Shown: positions 29,137-39,431, counted from the stretch's first letter. The stretch is 64,000 nucleotides of DNA from Thiomicrorhabdus sp. (GCA_015487495.1 WFPP01000025.1:1-64000), one strand, 5' to 3'. The notes: generated from the sequence alone by a model not told the origin. Made by a program: numbers and translations.

Positions 29137-30048
29137 CTATGAAGAGGGGGCTGTTAATTGAGTTTGATAGTGTTGTCTGGCTCGGTCTATTTTCTGACAC
29201 AGGTCGTCAAGAGCATTGATGAGTCGTGCTGTCGGTCTTTGGTAGTAATTGTTATTGAGCAGGTAAATTTGTTGGTTTTTGACTGCTTGTAGCTTGGGGT
29301 ATTGTTGCCAAAACGTATACCAGTTTTGTTGAAAGCTGGCTTGCCCACCTAATAAAAATATTTGAGGGTTGCGTTTAAACAGGCTCTCTAGTCCAATTGT
29401 AGCGGTTAATTTAGGCAGGTCTGAAAAAGCATTTTGTGCACCACAGGTGGTGATGGCTTGACTAATGAACTGGTCGCCATTCATGGTGATAATTGGTTTG
29501 TGCCATATTTGGTAAAAACTGGTGATGGGGGGGCGTTTTTGATAGGTTTGACGAACGTTTTTTAGCGTTTTTCTCAGAGCTTGGGCGGTTTGTTTTGCTT
29601 TAATAGGGTCGCCTGCCAGTTGGCCAAGATTTTCAATTTGGTTGGGTATGTCATCTAATTTGGAGACGTCAAACAGTTGCACTTGAAACCCCAGTTCTTT
29701 TAAGCGTTTGATGTCTTTAGGACGGTTACCTGATGTCCATCCTAGAATAAGATCGGGATTAAGTTGAATGATTTTTTCAAGATTAATGGCGTTGTGGCTA
29801 CCAATAAGAGGTTTGCTTAGTGCTTCTTTAGGGTAGTCTGAGTAGGACACAACACCTACAATTTTATCACCGGCATGGGCGGAGTACAGCATTTCGGTAA
29901 TATGAGGTGCCAGCGAGATAATACGCTGATAAGTATTGGGTTGCGTTGTGAGTGGCGGTTGAGTTGCCCAGCTGTTTGAGAAGCAGAAAAGCAGTGCGCT
30001 ACTTATGATTGTGCAAAGGGCTGGGTTATTAAGGCTCAATGTTTTCAT
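29137..30048 (-). CDS. BtuF-like periplasmic cobalamin/metal-chelate binding protein
   Basis: A 303-residue periplasmic binding protein of the helical-backbone (BtuF/FhuD-type) class. The signal peptide ends around SNSWATQPP; the core is RIISLAPHITEMLYSAHAGDKIVGVVSYSDYP and LNPDLILGWTSGNRPKDIKRLKELGF. The second lobe has FYQIWHKPIITMNGDQFISQAITTCGAQNAF, typical of proteins annotated as cobalamin-binding. No ABC permease or ATPase gene is adjacent, so the transporter must be elsewhere. Its start overlaps the msrAB stop by 20 nt. Alternative ligands such as haem or a siderophore cannot be excluded. Confidence 0.82.
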   Translation of the reverse strand: MKTLSLNNPALCTIISSALLFCFSNSWATQPPLTTQPNTYQRIISLAPHITEMLYSAHAGDKIVGVVSYSDYPKEALSKPLIGSHNAINLEKIIQLNPDLILGWTSGNRPKDIKRLKELGFQVQLFDVSKLDDIPNQIENLGQLAGDPIKAKQTAQALRKTLKNVRQTYQKRPPITSFYQIWHKPIITMNGDQFISQAITTCGAQNAFSDLPKLTATIGLESLFKRNPQIFLLGGQASFQQNWYTFWQQYPKLQAVKNQQIYLLNNNYYQRPTARLINALDDLCQKIDRARQHYQTQLTAPSS

Positions 30049-31366
30049 CCGCTATAAACTTAAGAACATTGCCATTGATGCAATAACGTTTAAAGGTGGG
30101 GGGTGGGCCATCATTGAAGACATGGCCCAAGTGAATGCCTGAACTGGCGCTGCGTACTTCGGTTCGAGTCATACCTAGAGTATTGTCTTTATGCAGTGTG
30201 ATGGCACCTTCAACAGGATTAAAAAAGCTGGGCCAACCAGTTCCACTTTTAAATTTGGTGTCGCTACGAAACAATTTGGCACCGGTTATGGGATCAACAA
30301 AGTAGCCTGGGCGTGTTTCGTCCAGATGAGAGCCTGTAAAGGGTTGCTCAGTGCCCTCTTCAAAGGCAATCTTTCGTTGTTCAGGAGTAAGCAATCGTAG
30401 CCCAAGCCATTTCCAAAAACGGGTTTTATCACCGTTATACCCTGTATAGCGGGAGACCTCATTACCATGTTCAAACAGGACAGTTGTCGGTGTTGCGAAC
30501 AGGGGGGCATCAAGTGTCCAGTTTTTGGGTGGTTTAGGGCTTAGTGTGGTGACAATTGCAACTTCGGATTGCCAGTGTTCGAGAATTTCTTGTTTAAATT
30601 TTTTGCAAAATTCACAGTCTTCTGCTTCAAATACAATGAGTTGTCTCTTAAAGTTTAAGTTATTTTCTGTTGGTTTGGTCTTGTTTTTAGTGCTGGAATC
30701 AGGGTAGGCAACTCCTGTTCCTCCTAAGCCACAATAACCATCAGGATTTTTTTTAAGGTAGTCTTGATGATAGGTTTCGGCGGTAACGTAAAGGGTTAGC
30801 GGTTCTATTTCGGTGGTGATGCTGGAAAAACCTGCCTGAGTTAATGACGTTTGATACTCTGATTTGGTTTGTTCAGCAATGTGTTTTTCAGCCTCGGTTT
30901 GATAGTAAATAGCGCTACGGTAGTTGCTGCCAATATCATTCCCTTGGCGATTGCCTTGCGTTGGATTGTGGTTTTCCCAAAATGCAATAAGGATTTCTTT
31001 TAAAGAAATGGTGTCTGGTTGATAGGTGACCTTAATGACTTCGGCATGGTTACGTTCTTGTGATTGCCCTGTTCGAAGGCGTTTTTCCAGATTAAGTATG
31101 TCTTGGTAGGTTGCATTGGGCTGACTTCCATTGGCATAGCCATTTTCCACATCAACCACTCCCTTAAGTTGCGAAAGGCGTTTTTCTGCCCCCCAGAAAC
31201 ACCCCATTCCTAATACAATTGTTTGAGTAGAAGAGGGGGGGGGCAGTACTTTCATGCCGGTTTCCTTTGCGTGAGAGGTCGAGTTCAAAATGGTCATGCA
31301 CAATAACAAAAAAAATCCCATTTTAGAAGGAGAGGAGGGCAATTTTAGAGGGGGGGAAAATAGCAT
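30029..31366 (-). CDS. msrAB: Exported methionine sulfoxide reductase fusion MsrA-thioredoxin-like-MsrB
   Basis: A 445-residue protein with an N-terminal signal sequence (MGFFLLLCMTILNSTSHA after a lysine-containing leader), so it acts outside the cytoplasm. The MsrA domain (about 47-220) has the catalytic GMGCFWGAEK (Cys56). A middle domain of about 100 residues has thioredoxin-like features with AEDCEFCKKF (CxxC, 251-254). The MsrB domain (about 325-445) has SGTGWPSF, HLGHVFNDG and the catalytic RYCING (Cys429), and lacks the zinc-binding CxxC pairs. The middle module may supply reducing equivalents. A C/G9 tract (31235-31243) in the leader is in frame. Start 31366 or 31321 cannot be decided, as neither has a clear ribosome binding site. 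Confidence 0.9.
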   Translation of the reverse strand: MLFSPPLKLPSSPSKMGFFLLLCMTILNSTSHAKETGMKVLPPPSSTQTIVLGMGCFWGAEKRLSQLKGVVDVENGYANGSQPNATYQDILNLEKRLRTGQSQERNHAEVIKVTYQPDTISLKEILIAFWENHNPTQGNRQGNDIGSNYRSAIYYQTEAEKHIAEQTKSEYQTSLTQAGFSSITTEIEPLTLYVTAETYHQDYLKKNPDGYCGLGGTGVAYPDSSTKNKTKPTENNLNFKRQLIVFEAEDCEFCKKFKQEILEHWQSEVAIVTTLSPKPPKNWTLDAPLFATPTTVLFEHGNEVSRYTGYNGDKTRFWKWLGLRLLTPEQRKIAFEEGTEQPFTGSHLDETRPGYFVDPITGAKLFRSDTKFKSGTGWPSFFNPVEGAITLHKDNTLGMTRTEVRSASSGIHLGHVFNDGPPPTFKRYCINGNVLKFIADENIEP

Positions 31367-31837
31367 AAACTGGTCTACTGTTATTAACGTTAAATAGAGT
31401 CATATTCGCCTCAACTGATTGAAAAAATGGCCTCAAAATGCCTTTCTTAGAGGTTTCTTAAGTCCGACAGATTCCTAGGCAAGTTCAATTTTCAGAATCC
31501 AGACCTTTTTTCGCAAGCGCAGGTCGATACGACAAGAAAAGATAACGCAGAACTTCAAGCGAACTTTCTTACGCGTTATTTTAACTTAAATTTTTGACTC
31601 TTGTGGTCACGACTTAAATAACTTTAAGAAAGGCACGCTTTGGTGTTACAAAGGGAGGGTAATAATGAATGGGTAAGGGGGGATGGGTAAGAAATGGGTA
31701 AGGGGGGGGAATTTTTTAAAATTGGCGTGTTGCTTGCTCTACCCTCTCATATTAGGTGTTTATAACAGTGGGTTTTAATAGGTATGTTATTAATGTTGTT
31801 TACTGAATATGCTTGTAAGAGATTGAATAGTACTGGA
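31367..31837. other. Intergenic region between divergent msrAB and the NlpC/P60 gene
   Basis: It contains a truncated family B repeat (31386-31478) and a G-rich stretch at about 31666-31713 with three imperfect ATGGGTAAGGGGG-like direct repeats. No ORF has coding features. Promoters for both flanking genes should lie here. Confidence 0.55.
31386..31478. repeat. Family B MITE-like element, left-truncated copy
   Basis: It aligns with the right two thirds of the 166-bp copy: GTTAAATA..TCATATTCGCCTC, then AAAAAATGGCCTCAAAATG, ending AAGTCCGACAGATTCCTAG. The left inverted end is not found. Confidence 0.75.
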
Positions 31838-32332
31838 ATGTTTAAGGTTTCAATGATTTTATTGAGTGTCATTTTTTTGGCAGCCTGCTCAAGTTCTCCA
31901 CGCTATAATGATTCGTCGAGTGTGCAAAAATCAGAGAATTCATCGCTTCATTCAAACCGTTCTTCAGTGATTCATCGATTGTTGTTAAAACAGTATCGTC
32001 ACTGGAAAGGCACGCCTTATCGTTATGGGGGAACGTCTTTAAGCGGAGTGGATTGTTCTGCCTTTGTACAGAATACTTATCGCTCAAAGTTGGGCAAACA
32101 AATTCCTCGTACCACGCGTACTCAAATTAAAATAGGAAAAAAAGTAAAAAAATCGCAGTTAAAAGTGGGGGATATTGTATTTTTTAAAACAGGGCGTACT
32201 TCGCTTCATAATGGCATTTATCTTGGAAATGCACAGTTCATGCATGCCTCATCCAGTAAAGGGGTGACAATTTCCAGTTTAAACAACCGTTACTGGCGTA
32301 AACGCTACTTAACTTCTCGTCGAATTCTGTAA
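31838..32332 (+). CDS. NlpC/P60 family lipoprotein (cell-wall endopeptidase)
   Basis: A predicted outer-membrane lipoprotein with an NlpC/P60 papain-like domain that cleaves peptidoglycan stem peptides. The lipobox is FLAACSSS, and the domain spans about residues 45-160. The catalytic cysteine is in GVDCSAFVQNTY, the histidine in SLHNGIYLGN, and FMHASSSKGV supplies the distal part. WKGTPYRYGGTSLSG is the usual block before the cysteine. I start at ATG 31838 (MFKVSMILLS), which gives a proper signal with a lysine; ATG 31853 has a better-spaced AAGG, and the ORF-track start 31784 gives an unlikely long leader. Confidence 0.88.
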   Translation: MFKVSMILLSVIFLAACSSSPRYNDSSSVQKSENSSLHSNRSSVIHRLLLKQYRHWKGTPYRYGGTSLSGVDCSAFVQNTYRSKLGKQIPRTTRTQIKIGKKVKKSQLKVGDIVFFKTGRTSLHNGIYLGNAQFMHASSSKGVTISSLNNRYWRKRYLTSRRIL

Positions 32333-32605
32333 AAGCGCTTTGTGCAATACAAATACAATGAGCAAGTAAATTATGGTCGCTGTTTTTTTGTTTTCCTTTC
32401 TGGGGCAGGCTTCTAGAGTGTTGCTCAAATGTTTACACTGTTTTTTACATTTCTACATGTAAGGAGTTGGGGGGAGAGTTTTGTTTTAAAACAGGCTGTA
32501 ATTTGGTATGGTTTCTGTGTTATGTTTTAATTTCAGGTTTTTCTGTGAATGGCTACCCGGACTTAGCTGGGTGGTTGCCTAATTTCTCTAAATGGTGGTG
32601 TTGGT

Positions 32606-34570
32606 ATGTCTAGGATAGAGTCTATTTTAACGGAATCACGAGTGTTTGAAGCATCAGAACAAGTGCTGAATTCAGTGGCTTTAGATGCTCAGTCGATTAT
32701 GAGCATGTATGAAAAGGCCGAACAGGATCATGTGGGCTTTTGGTCAGATTTGGCACGAGAAAAATTGAATTGGTCAAAACCTTTTACCGTTGGTTTGGAT
32801 GATTCTGAAGCGCCTCATTTTAAATGGTTTACCGATGGTGAATTGAATGTTTCCTATAATTGCATTGATCGGCATTTGGAGAACAAAAGCGATAAGCTGG
32901 CCATTATTTTTGAAGGCGACGATGGGCATGTAGAGCGTTATACCTATAAAGAGTTGCATGACCATGTATGTCGTTTTGCGAATACGTTAGTGTCTATGGG
33001 GGTTCAGAAAGGGGAGCGTGTGGTTTTGTACATGCCAATGATTCCACAAGCGGTAATAGCCATGCAAGCATGTGCCCGTATTGGAGCGATTCACTCAGTT
33101 GTTTTTGGTGGGTTTTCAGCAGATTCATTGCTTGATCGTATTGAAGATGCGGGTGCAAAATTGGTCATTACTGCTAATGGTGGTTACAGGGGGGGGAAAA
33201 TTATTTCGCTTAAAAAAGCAGTGGATGAGGCTCTGGAAAAGGGGGGGGATCATGTTCGTAAAGTGATTGTTTTTAAGCGTACCGATGAAGCGGTGCCAAT
33301 GAAAGAAGGGCGTGATATTGATTGGTATGAAGCCGAAGCAGGTATGAGTAATTACCATGATCCCGTGATGGTGGAATCGGAACACCCTCTCTTTTTATTG
33401 TATACATCCGGTTCTACTGGCAAGCCGAAGGGGGTGCAACATAGTACGGGAGGGTATTTGCTCAATGCTCATGTGACTAATGAGTGGATGTTTGATTTAA
33501 AGGATAGCGATATTTTTTGGTGCACGGCAGATGTCGGCTGGATTACAGGGCATACTTATGTGGCGTATGGTCCTTTGTCAGTGGGGGCAACGCTGTTAAT
33601 GTTTGAAGGGGTTCCTACTTACCCAGACGCAGGGCGTTTTTGGCAAATATGTCAAGATCACGGTGTAACCATTTTTTATACTGCTCCTACTGCAATTAGA
33701 GCGTTAATGAAATTTGGTTCAGAATGGCCTGAAAAATACGATTTATCGGCACTTAGAATATTAGGAACCGTGGGAGAGCCAATTAATCCAGAAGCCTGGA
33801 TATGGTATTACCATGAAGTTGGTGGAGGACGTTGTCCGATTATTGATACGTGGTGGCAGACGGAGACTGGTGCACATATGATTGCGCCATTTCCTGTTAC
33901 CCCTTTAAAGCCAGGGTCGTGTACTAAAGCGTTACCAGGGATTGATGCGGCTATTTTAGAAGAGTCTGGTAATGAGTTGGGTGTAGACGAAGGCGGAATG
34001 TTGGTGATTAAAAAACCGTGGCCTTCTATGATTCGTAATGTTTGGGGGGATGAGGCACGTTATAAAAAAACCTATTTTCCTTTAATGGAAAAAGGGGGGG
34101 ACTCTCGGTTTTATTATGTAGTGGGTGACAGTGCTTATCAGGATGAAGATGGGTACTTCTGGATTTTAGGGCGTGTAGACGATGTTTTAAATGTCTCAGG
34201 GCATCGTTTGGGAACAATGGAAATTGAGTCGGCTTTGGTGGCGCACTCTCAGGTAGCAGAAGCGGCTGTTGTTGGGCGTCCTCATGAAATTAAGGGGGAG
34301 GCTGTTTCTGCTTTTGTGGTGCTTAATACCCCTATTCCTGAAGGGGAGGCACGTGAAACTCTGGTTCAAACTTTACGTAATTGGGTTGCAAAAGAAATTG
34401 GTGCCATTGCCAAGCCAGATGATATTCGATTTGGTACAAATTTGCCCAAAACACGTTCGGGAAAAATCATGCGTCGTTTATTGAGAACGTTAGCCCAAGG
34501 TAAAGACATTTTGCAAGATACCTCTACTTTGGAAGATCCATCGGTTCTGGAACAGTTTAAAAAGCCGTAA
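32606..34570 (+). CDS. acs: Acetyl-CoA synthetase (AMP-forming)
   Basis: It activates acetate to acetyl-CoA with ATP. The 654-residue length and the ANL-superfamily motifs fit Acs: [21 protein letters not shown], the [15 protein letters not shown] substrate-binding block, [20 protein letters not shown], and the C-terminal [14 protein letters not shown] with the lysine that is reversibly acetylated by Pat/CobB systems. Three G-tracts of 7-8 bases (33189, 33241, 34094) are maintained in frame. The gene appears monocistronic, with a strong terminator downstream. An imperfect CTACCC/GGGTGG hairpin lies in the leader. Confidence 0.97.
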   Translation: MSRIESILTESRVFEASEQVLNSVALDAQSIMSMYEKAEQDHVGFWSDLAREKLNWSKPFTVGLDDSEAPHFKWFTDGELNVSYNCIDRHLENKSDKLAIIFEGDDGHVERYTYKELHDHVCRFANTLVSMGVQKGERVVLYMPMIPQAVIAMQACARIGAIHSVVFGGFSADSLLDRIEDAGAKLVITANGGYRGGKIISLKKAVDEALEKGGDHVRKVIVFKRTDEAVPMKEGRDIDWYEAEAGMSNYHDPVMVESEHPLFLLYTSGSTGKPKGVQHSTGGYLLNAHVTNEWMFDLKDSDIFWCTADVGWITGHTYVAYGPLSVGATLLMFEGVPTYPDAGRFWQICQDHGVTIFYTAPTAIRALMKFGSEWPEKYDLSALRILGTVGEPINPEAWIWYYHEVGGGRCPIIDTWWQTETGAHMIAPFPVTPLKPGSCTKALPGIDAAILEESGNELGVDEGGMLVIKKPWPSMIRNVWGDEARYKKTYFPLMEKGGDSRFYYVVGDSAYQDEDGYFWILGRVDDVLNVSGHRLGTMEIESALVAHSQVAEAAVVGRPHEIKGEAVSAFVVLNTPIPEGEARETLVQTLRNWVAKEIGAIAKPDDIRFGTNLPKTRSGKIMRRLLRTLAQGKDILQDTSTLEDPSVLEQFKKP

Positions 34571-34671
34571 CAAACATTGACAAAATGGTGATTTACTGTA
34601 TAGTTTTGTTCAGATTTTTTAAAAAATTATTAAGCGTTGTTTAAAATAAAACTAAACGGCGGCTTAACTTT

Positions 34672-34701
34672 TAAAAAACCCCGTTTTTACGGGGTTTTTT
34701 G
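34672..34701 (+). terminator. Intrinsic terminator after acs
   Basis: AAAAAACCCCG, TTTTTA, CGGGGTTTTTT: an 11-bp stem followed by a T-run, about 100 nt after the acs stop. Confidence 0.9.
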
Positions 34702-34834
34702 TTATTAAAATTTAAGAAATGGGGTTTGAGCGCATAGGTAAACCAGAATAAGATGAGGGTGTGTCCTTATTTGATTATTTTATCGGTTTGGACTGATTGG
34801 CTTTAAACCTTAAAAATAGCGGAAGAGATTGTTA

Positions 34835-35290
34835 GTGCGTTTAGAAGAGAAGCTAGAGAAATTATTAAAGCCTACCATTGAATCAATGGGGTTTGAATTG
34901 TGGGGGTTTGAATATCTGCCCGCAGGGCGTCATACGGTTTTAAGGGTATTCGTTGATAAAGAAGAGACGGGGGTTACGGTTGATGACTGTGCTACGATAA
35001 GCCGCCAGATCAGTGCCATTATGGATGTAGAGGATCCCATTAGCAGTGCGTATATGCTGGAAATTTCTTCTCCAGGAATGGATCGTTTGCTTTTAAAACC
35101 AAGTCAATTTGAGCGTTACAAAGGTAAAACGGTTCAAGTGAGAACAGCGGTAGGCGTTTTGGGGCGTAGAAAGTTTAAGGGCCCAATGCGACAAGTGGGT
35201 GATACGATGATTGTTATAGAGGTAGACGGTGAACTATATGAAGTTGCTTATGACATCATCGAAAAAGCAAACTTGGTCGCTGAGTTTTAA
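34835..35290 (+). CDS. rimP: Ribosome maturation factor RimP
   Basis: It is needed for 30S subunit assembly. From GTG 34835 (MRLEEKLEKLLKPTIESMGFELWGFEY) it has 151 residues; GGAAGAG lies 8 nt upstream, whereas the ORF-track TTG at 34829 would be too close. The N-terminal alpha/beta domain ends near SPGMDRLL, and the C-terminal SH3-like domain carries VRTAVGVLGRRKFKGPM. It is first in rimP-nusA-infB-rbfA-truB. No tRNA-Met gene precedes it, unlike in E. coli. A solo family A repeat end directly follows the stop. Confidence 0.95.
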   Translation: MRLEEKLEKLLKPTIESMGFELWGFEYLPAGRHTVLRVFVDKEETGVTVDDCATISRQISAIMDVEDPISSAYMLEISSPGMDRLLLKPSQFERYKGKTVQVRTAVGVLGRRKFKGPMRQVGDTMIVIEVDGELYEVAYDIIEKANLVAEF

Positions 35291-35291
35291 T

Positions 35292-35301
35292 CAGAGGTTC
35301 C
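35292..35301. repeat. Solo family A end after rimP
   Basis: TCAGAGGTTCC is immediately followed by TTAA, the same end-plus-tetranucleotide arrangement as the fuller family A copies. It begins two bases after the rimP stop, in the rimP-nusA spacer. Confidence 0.5.
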
Positions 35302-35432
35302 TTAAACATTAAACCTAGAGATGATATTGAAATAGTAATTTAAGCTGCTCAGAGCAGTTGCAAAAAATTAAATAGGGTAGCGTTTCCATTTAAGATGCTG
35401 CAAAACTTAAAAAAATTAGGACGAGAAATATA

Positions 35433-36923
35433 ATGGGTAAAGAAATATTAGCCGTTGTGGAAATCATGGCAAACGAAAAAGGTGTTGATAAAGAAATTAT
35501 TTTTGATGCCATTGAAACTGCGTTAGCAACAGCCACTCGAAAAAGTCACGGAGATGACATTGATGTTCGTGTGGTAATTGATCGTGATACGGGAGAGTAT
35601 GAATCCTTTCAGCGCTGGGAGGTGATTGAAGATGCAACAGCAATTGAGGATAATGTTGGTTGGTATATTCGTGAAATGGATGCAGTAGATATTGACCCTA
35701 ATATTGAGGTTGGTGAATTTATTGAAGAGCCGATTGAGTCGATTGATTTTGGGCGAATTGGTGCACAAACTGCTAAACAGGTGATTATTCAAAAAGTTCG
35801 TGAAGCAGAGCGCAAAAAGGTTGTGGCAGAGTACAGTAAGCGTGTGGGAGAAATTTTAACGGGGCAGGTAAAGCGTGTTGATCGTGGTGATGTTATTTTA
35901 GATCTCGGCGAAAATGTGGATGCCATTATTCCGCGTAATCAGTTGGTCGCTCGTGAAAATTTCCGCATGGGAGATCGTGTTCGTGGCTATTTGCAATCGG
36001 TTGAATTTCGCCCTAGAGGCCCTCAGTTAACCATGTCGCGAGCATGTAATGAAATGTTGATGGAACTGTTTAAAATTGAAGTTCCTGAAATTGGAGATGA
36101 CTTGATTGACGTAATGAGTGTTGCGCGTGATGTTGGTTTTCGTGCCAAGGTGGCCGTGCGTGGTAATGATCCACGATTAGATCCGATTGGTGCCTGTGTT
36201 GGTATGCGTGGTTCACGTGTTCAATCGGTTATGAATGAATTGAACGGTGAGCGCATTGATATTATCCAGTGGGATGTCAACGATGCCCAGTTTGTGATTA
36301 ATGCCATGGCTCCTGCTGAAGTGATTTCCATTATGGTGGACGAAGATAAGCATACGATGGATTTAGCAGTGGATGATGAGCAACTTTCTCAGGCGATTGG
36401 AAAAAATGGTCAAAATGTCCGTTTAGCCAGTGAATTAACTGGTTGGGAATTGAATGTTATGAGTCAGTCTGCCATGTCTGAAAAACATAATATTGAATCT
36501 AAAAGTCAAATTGATGTCTTTGTGAATGCACTGGATGTTGATGAAGAAATGGCGGAAGTTTTAGTTGCAGAAGGCTTTTCAACACTGGAGGAAGTGGCGT
36601 ATGTACCTGCGGTTGAAATGTTGGATATTGATGGTTTTGATGAAGAAATTGTAACGGAGTTAAAACAGCGTGCTAAAGATGCCCTGTTAACCAGTGCCAT
36701 TGCAGAAGAAGAGCGTTTGGCATTGGCTGAGCCAGCGGATGATTTGCTAAGTCTGGAAGGAATGACCCCTGAGTTGGCAAAAACATTGGCAGGAAGTGGT
36801 GTTATAACACAAGAAGACTTGGCAGAGTTAAGTATTGATGAAGTATTGGAAATCTTGGACATCAATGAAGAGACGGCTGGAGAATTAATTCTGAAAGCAC
36901 GTGCACCATGGTTTGAAGAGTAA
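35433..36923 (+). CDS. nusA: Transcription termination/antitermination factor NusA
   Basis: RNA polymerase-associated factor controlling pausing, termination and antitermination. The 496-residue protein has the N-terminal polymerase-binding domain (1-125), an S1 domain (GEILTGQVKRVDRGDVILDL), two KH domains (GACVGMRGSRVQSVMNELNGERIDI and LSQAIGKNGQNVRLASELTG), and two C-terminal acidic repeats rich in Glu/Leu (DVDEEMAEVLVAEGF.. and LEGMTPELAKTLAGSG..), as in E. coli. It sits between rimP and infB with AGGA upstream of ATG 35433. Confidence 0.98.
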   Translation: MGKEILAVVEIMANEKGVDKEIIFDAIETALATATRKSHGDDIDVRVVIDRDTGEYESFQRWEVIEDATAIEDNVGWYIREMDAVDIDPNIEVGEFIEEPIESIDFGRIGAQTAKQVIIQKVREAERKKVVAEYSKRVGEILTGQVKRVDRGDVILDLGENVDAIIPRNQLVARENFRMGDRVRGYLQSVEFRPRGPQLTMSRACNEMLMELFKIEVPEIGDDLIDVMSVARDVGFRAKVAVRGNDPRLDPIGACVGMRGSRVQSVMNELNGERIDIIQWDVNDAQFVINAMAPAEVISIMVDEDKHTMDLAVDDEQLSQAIGKNGQNVRLASELTGWELNVMSQSAMSEKHNIESKSQIDVFVNALDVDEEMAEVLVAEGFSTLEEVAYVPAVEMLDIDGFDEEIVTELKQRAKDALLTSAIAEEERLALAEPADDLLSLEGMTPELAKTLAGSGVITQEDLAELSIDEVLEILDINEETAGELILKARAPWFEE

Positions 36924-36938
36924 AGGGAGAGGAATTAA

Positions 36939-39431
36939 ATGTCAGATATATCGGTAAAAGAATTTTCAAAAACACTCAACCTTTCGGAAGAAAAACTACT
37001 TTCTCAACTGGATGCATCGGGTATTAAAGGTAAAAAATCAGGAGATGTGATTACAGACGATGAAAAAATAACGCTATTGGGTTATCTGAAATCATTGCAT
37101 GGTGAACAGTCAGAAGAATCGCCCAAAAAAGTGACGTTACGTCGTAAGCAGACGCTTAATTTATCATCAGGTTCTGGTCGGGATAAGCGCAGTGTAAAGG
37201 TTGAGGTACGCAAAAAACGTACTTATGTTAAAAAAGAAGAGAAGGTTGAAGAGCCTGTGGTTGAGATCGTTCCTCCTGTTGAAGAAGCAGTGAAAACGGT
37301 TGAATCGTCTAAAAAAACATCCCCTGATGTTGAGAAACAAGCTCAGCCAGAAACACGCTCTAAAAAAGGGAGAGGGAAACCGGAAAAAACACATGTAAAA
37401 CCTGAAGAGATTCCTGTAGTGGCTCCACCTCCTGTTAAAGAAGACCATTCTAAGGCGGCTAAAAAAGCCAAAGATCAAAAACATCATGAAACTCGCAAGG
37501 TGAATGATGGTCGAGATGGGCCTAAAGGAGGCGCAGCGAAAAAACCTGGAAACCAAAATAATCGTGGTGGTAATCGGCGTCCAGCCCGTGGTGGCCGAAA
37601 AAACGTTCAACCCAAACATCGTGCTGCGTTGCAGATGGATAATGAGCATGGGTTTCAACAGCCAACTGCGCCTGTTATTAAGGACGTAAAAGTGCCTGAA
37701 AGCATTACTTTGTCAGCACTGGCAGAGCAAATGTCGATTAAAACCGGAGAGGTCATTAAGTTTATGATGATGGAGCTTGGTACGATGGCAACCATTAACC
37801 AGATTCTTGATCAGGAAACGGCAATGCTAATTGTTGAGGAAATGGGGCATAATGCCATTGCCTTTAATGAAGTAACGGTTGAAGATGAGGTGGTCAATCA
37901 GGAGTATCATGGAGCTACGGTTACCCGTTCTCCTGTTGTCACGATTATGGGACATGTTGATCATGGTAAAACGTCTCTACTTGACTACATTCGTAAGGCC
38001 AAGGTGGCAACAGGTGAAGCGGGTGGTATTACGCAACATATCGGTGCTTACCATGTTGATACCGATCAGGGAGGAATTACTTTTATTGACACTCCTGGTC
38101 ATGCGGCTTTTACCGCCATGCGAGCACGAGGTGCCGATATTACGGATGTGGTGGTGATTGTTGTGGCGGCAGATGATGGGGTAATGCCTCAGACTCGCGA
38201 AGCCATTCAACATGCCAAAGCGTCTGGTGTTGGTATTGTGGTTGCTGTTAATAAAATGGATAAAGAAACAGCCAATATGGATCGTGTGATGCAGGAGCTT
38301 GCCACGGAAGAAGTGGTGCCTGAAGCTTGGGGCGGCGATGTTCAATTTGTTCCTGTTTCGGCTAAGACCGGTTTGGGGATTGATGATTTACTAGATGCGA
38401 TTTCGTTACAATCTGAAATGTTGGAGTTGGAAGCACCAATTGAAGGTCATGCAAAAGGCGTGGTGATTGAGTCTCGCTTGGATAGGGGGCGAGGAACGGT
38501 TGCAACGGTACTGGTTCAATCGGGTACGTTACGTAAAGGTGATATTGTTTTGTGTGGTATGGTTTATGGGCGTATTAGATCTTTAATCAGTGATTCAGGT
38601 CAAAGTATTTTAGAAGCGGGGCCATCTATTCCGGTTGAATTGCTCGGACTGTCTGGTGTGCCTGTTGCTGGGGATGAAATGATTACTGTTGAAAATGAGC
38701 GTAAGGCTCGTGAAGCAGCCACCTTCCGTCAAGGCAAGTTTAAAGAATTAAAAATTGCACGTCAGCAAAAATCAAAACTTGAAAATATGTTTAACAAAAT
38801 GGCTGAGGGTGAAACTCAAAGCGTTAACATTATTTTGAAAGCAGACGTACAAGGATCCATTCAGGCGATTACAGATGCATTGGTGAAATTATCCACAGAA
38901 GAGATTAAAGTAAATGTGATTTCTTCTGGTGTAGGGGGCATTAGTGAAACCGATGCCAACTTGGCATTGGCTTCAGATGCATTGATTTTTGGTTTTAATG
39001 TTCGTGCTGATGTTGCAGCCAAGCGTATTATTGATAATGAAGGCATTGGTTTAAAGTATTACAGCATTATTTATGAAATTGTCGATGAAGTGAAGCGTGC
39101 GGTTGAAGGGAAGCTCGCTCCGGATATTCAAGAGAATATTGTGGGTGTTGCGGATGTGCGTGATGTTTTTAAAGCCCCTAAAATTGGCTTAATAGCTGGT
39201 TGTATGGTGACGGAAGGGGTGGTTAAACGTAATAACCCAATTCGGGTTCTTCGTGATAATATTGTTATTTATGAAGGAGTATTGGAATCTTTACGTCGTT
39301 TTAAAGATGATGTACAGGAAGTCAATAAAGGCATTGAATGCGGTATTGGTGTAAAAGATTATAATGATGTTAAAGTTGGGGATCAAATTGAGTGTTACGA
39401 ACGTATAGAAGTGAAACGTACGTTAAGCTAA
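36939..39431 (+). CDS. infB: Translation initiation factor IF-2
   Basis: GTPase that positions initiator tRNA on the 30S subunit (830 residues). The N-terminal IF2_N module ([22 protein letters not shown]) is followed by a long, lysine/proline/glutamate-rich low-complexity linker to about residue 225. A second IF2_N module ([22 protein letters not shown]) precedes the G domain: G1 [13 protein letters not shown]3 DTPGHAAF, G4 NKMD. The C-terminal domains II-IV end in [28 protein letters not shown] precedes the ATG. An intrinsic terminator follows before rbfA. Confidence 0.98.
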   Translation: MSDISVKEFSKTLNLSEEKLLSQLDASGIKGKKSGDVITDDEKITLLGYLKSLHGEQSEESPKKVTLRRKQTLNLSSGSGRDKRSVKVEVRKKRTYVKKEEKVEEPVVEIVPPVEEAVKTVESSKKTSPDVEKQAQPETRSKKGRGKPEKTHVKPEEIPVVAPPPVKEDHSKAAKKAKDQKHHETRKVNDGRDGPKGGAAKKPGNQNNRGGNRRPARGGRKNVQPKHRAALQMDNEHGFQQPTAPVIKDVKVPESITLSALAEQMSIKTGEVIKFMMMELGTMATINQILDQETAMLIVEEMGHNAIAFNEVTVEDEVVNQEYHGATVTRSPVVTIMGHVDHGKTSLLDYIRKAKVATGEAGGITQHIGAYHVDTDQGGITFIDTPGHAAFTAMRARGADITDVVVIVVAADDGVMPQTREAIQHAKASGVGIVVAVNKMDKETANMDRVMQELATEEVVPEAWGGDVQFVPVSAKTGLGIDDLLDAISLQSEMLELEAPIEGHAKGVVIESRLDRGRGTVATVLVQSGTLRKGDIVLCGMVYGRIRSLISDSGQSILEAGPSIPVELLGLSGVPVAGDEMITVENERKAREAATFRQGKFKELKIARQQKSKLENMFNKMAEGETQSVNIILKADVQGSIQAITDALVKLSTEEIKVNVISSGVGGISETDANLALASDALIFGFNVRADVAAKRIIDNEGIGLKYYSIIYEIVDEVKRAVEGKLAPDIQENIVGVADVRDVFKAPKIGLIAGCMVTEGVVKRNNPIRVLRDNIVIYEGVLESLRRFKDDVQEVNKGIECGIGVKDYNDVKVGDQIECYERIEVKRTLS

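Noticed and set aside
32550-32578. CTACCC/GGGTGG hairpin before acs as a riboswitch or sigma-54 site
   Set aside because: The stem is short and imperfect, no conserved aptamer or -24/-12 pair is recognisable, and only one example exists.
34571-34834. Search for a tRNA-Met gene upstream of rimP
   Set aside because: No cloverleaf or T-loop consensus is visible. The region holds only a terminator and AT-rich leader.
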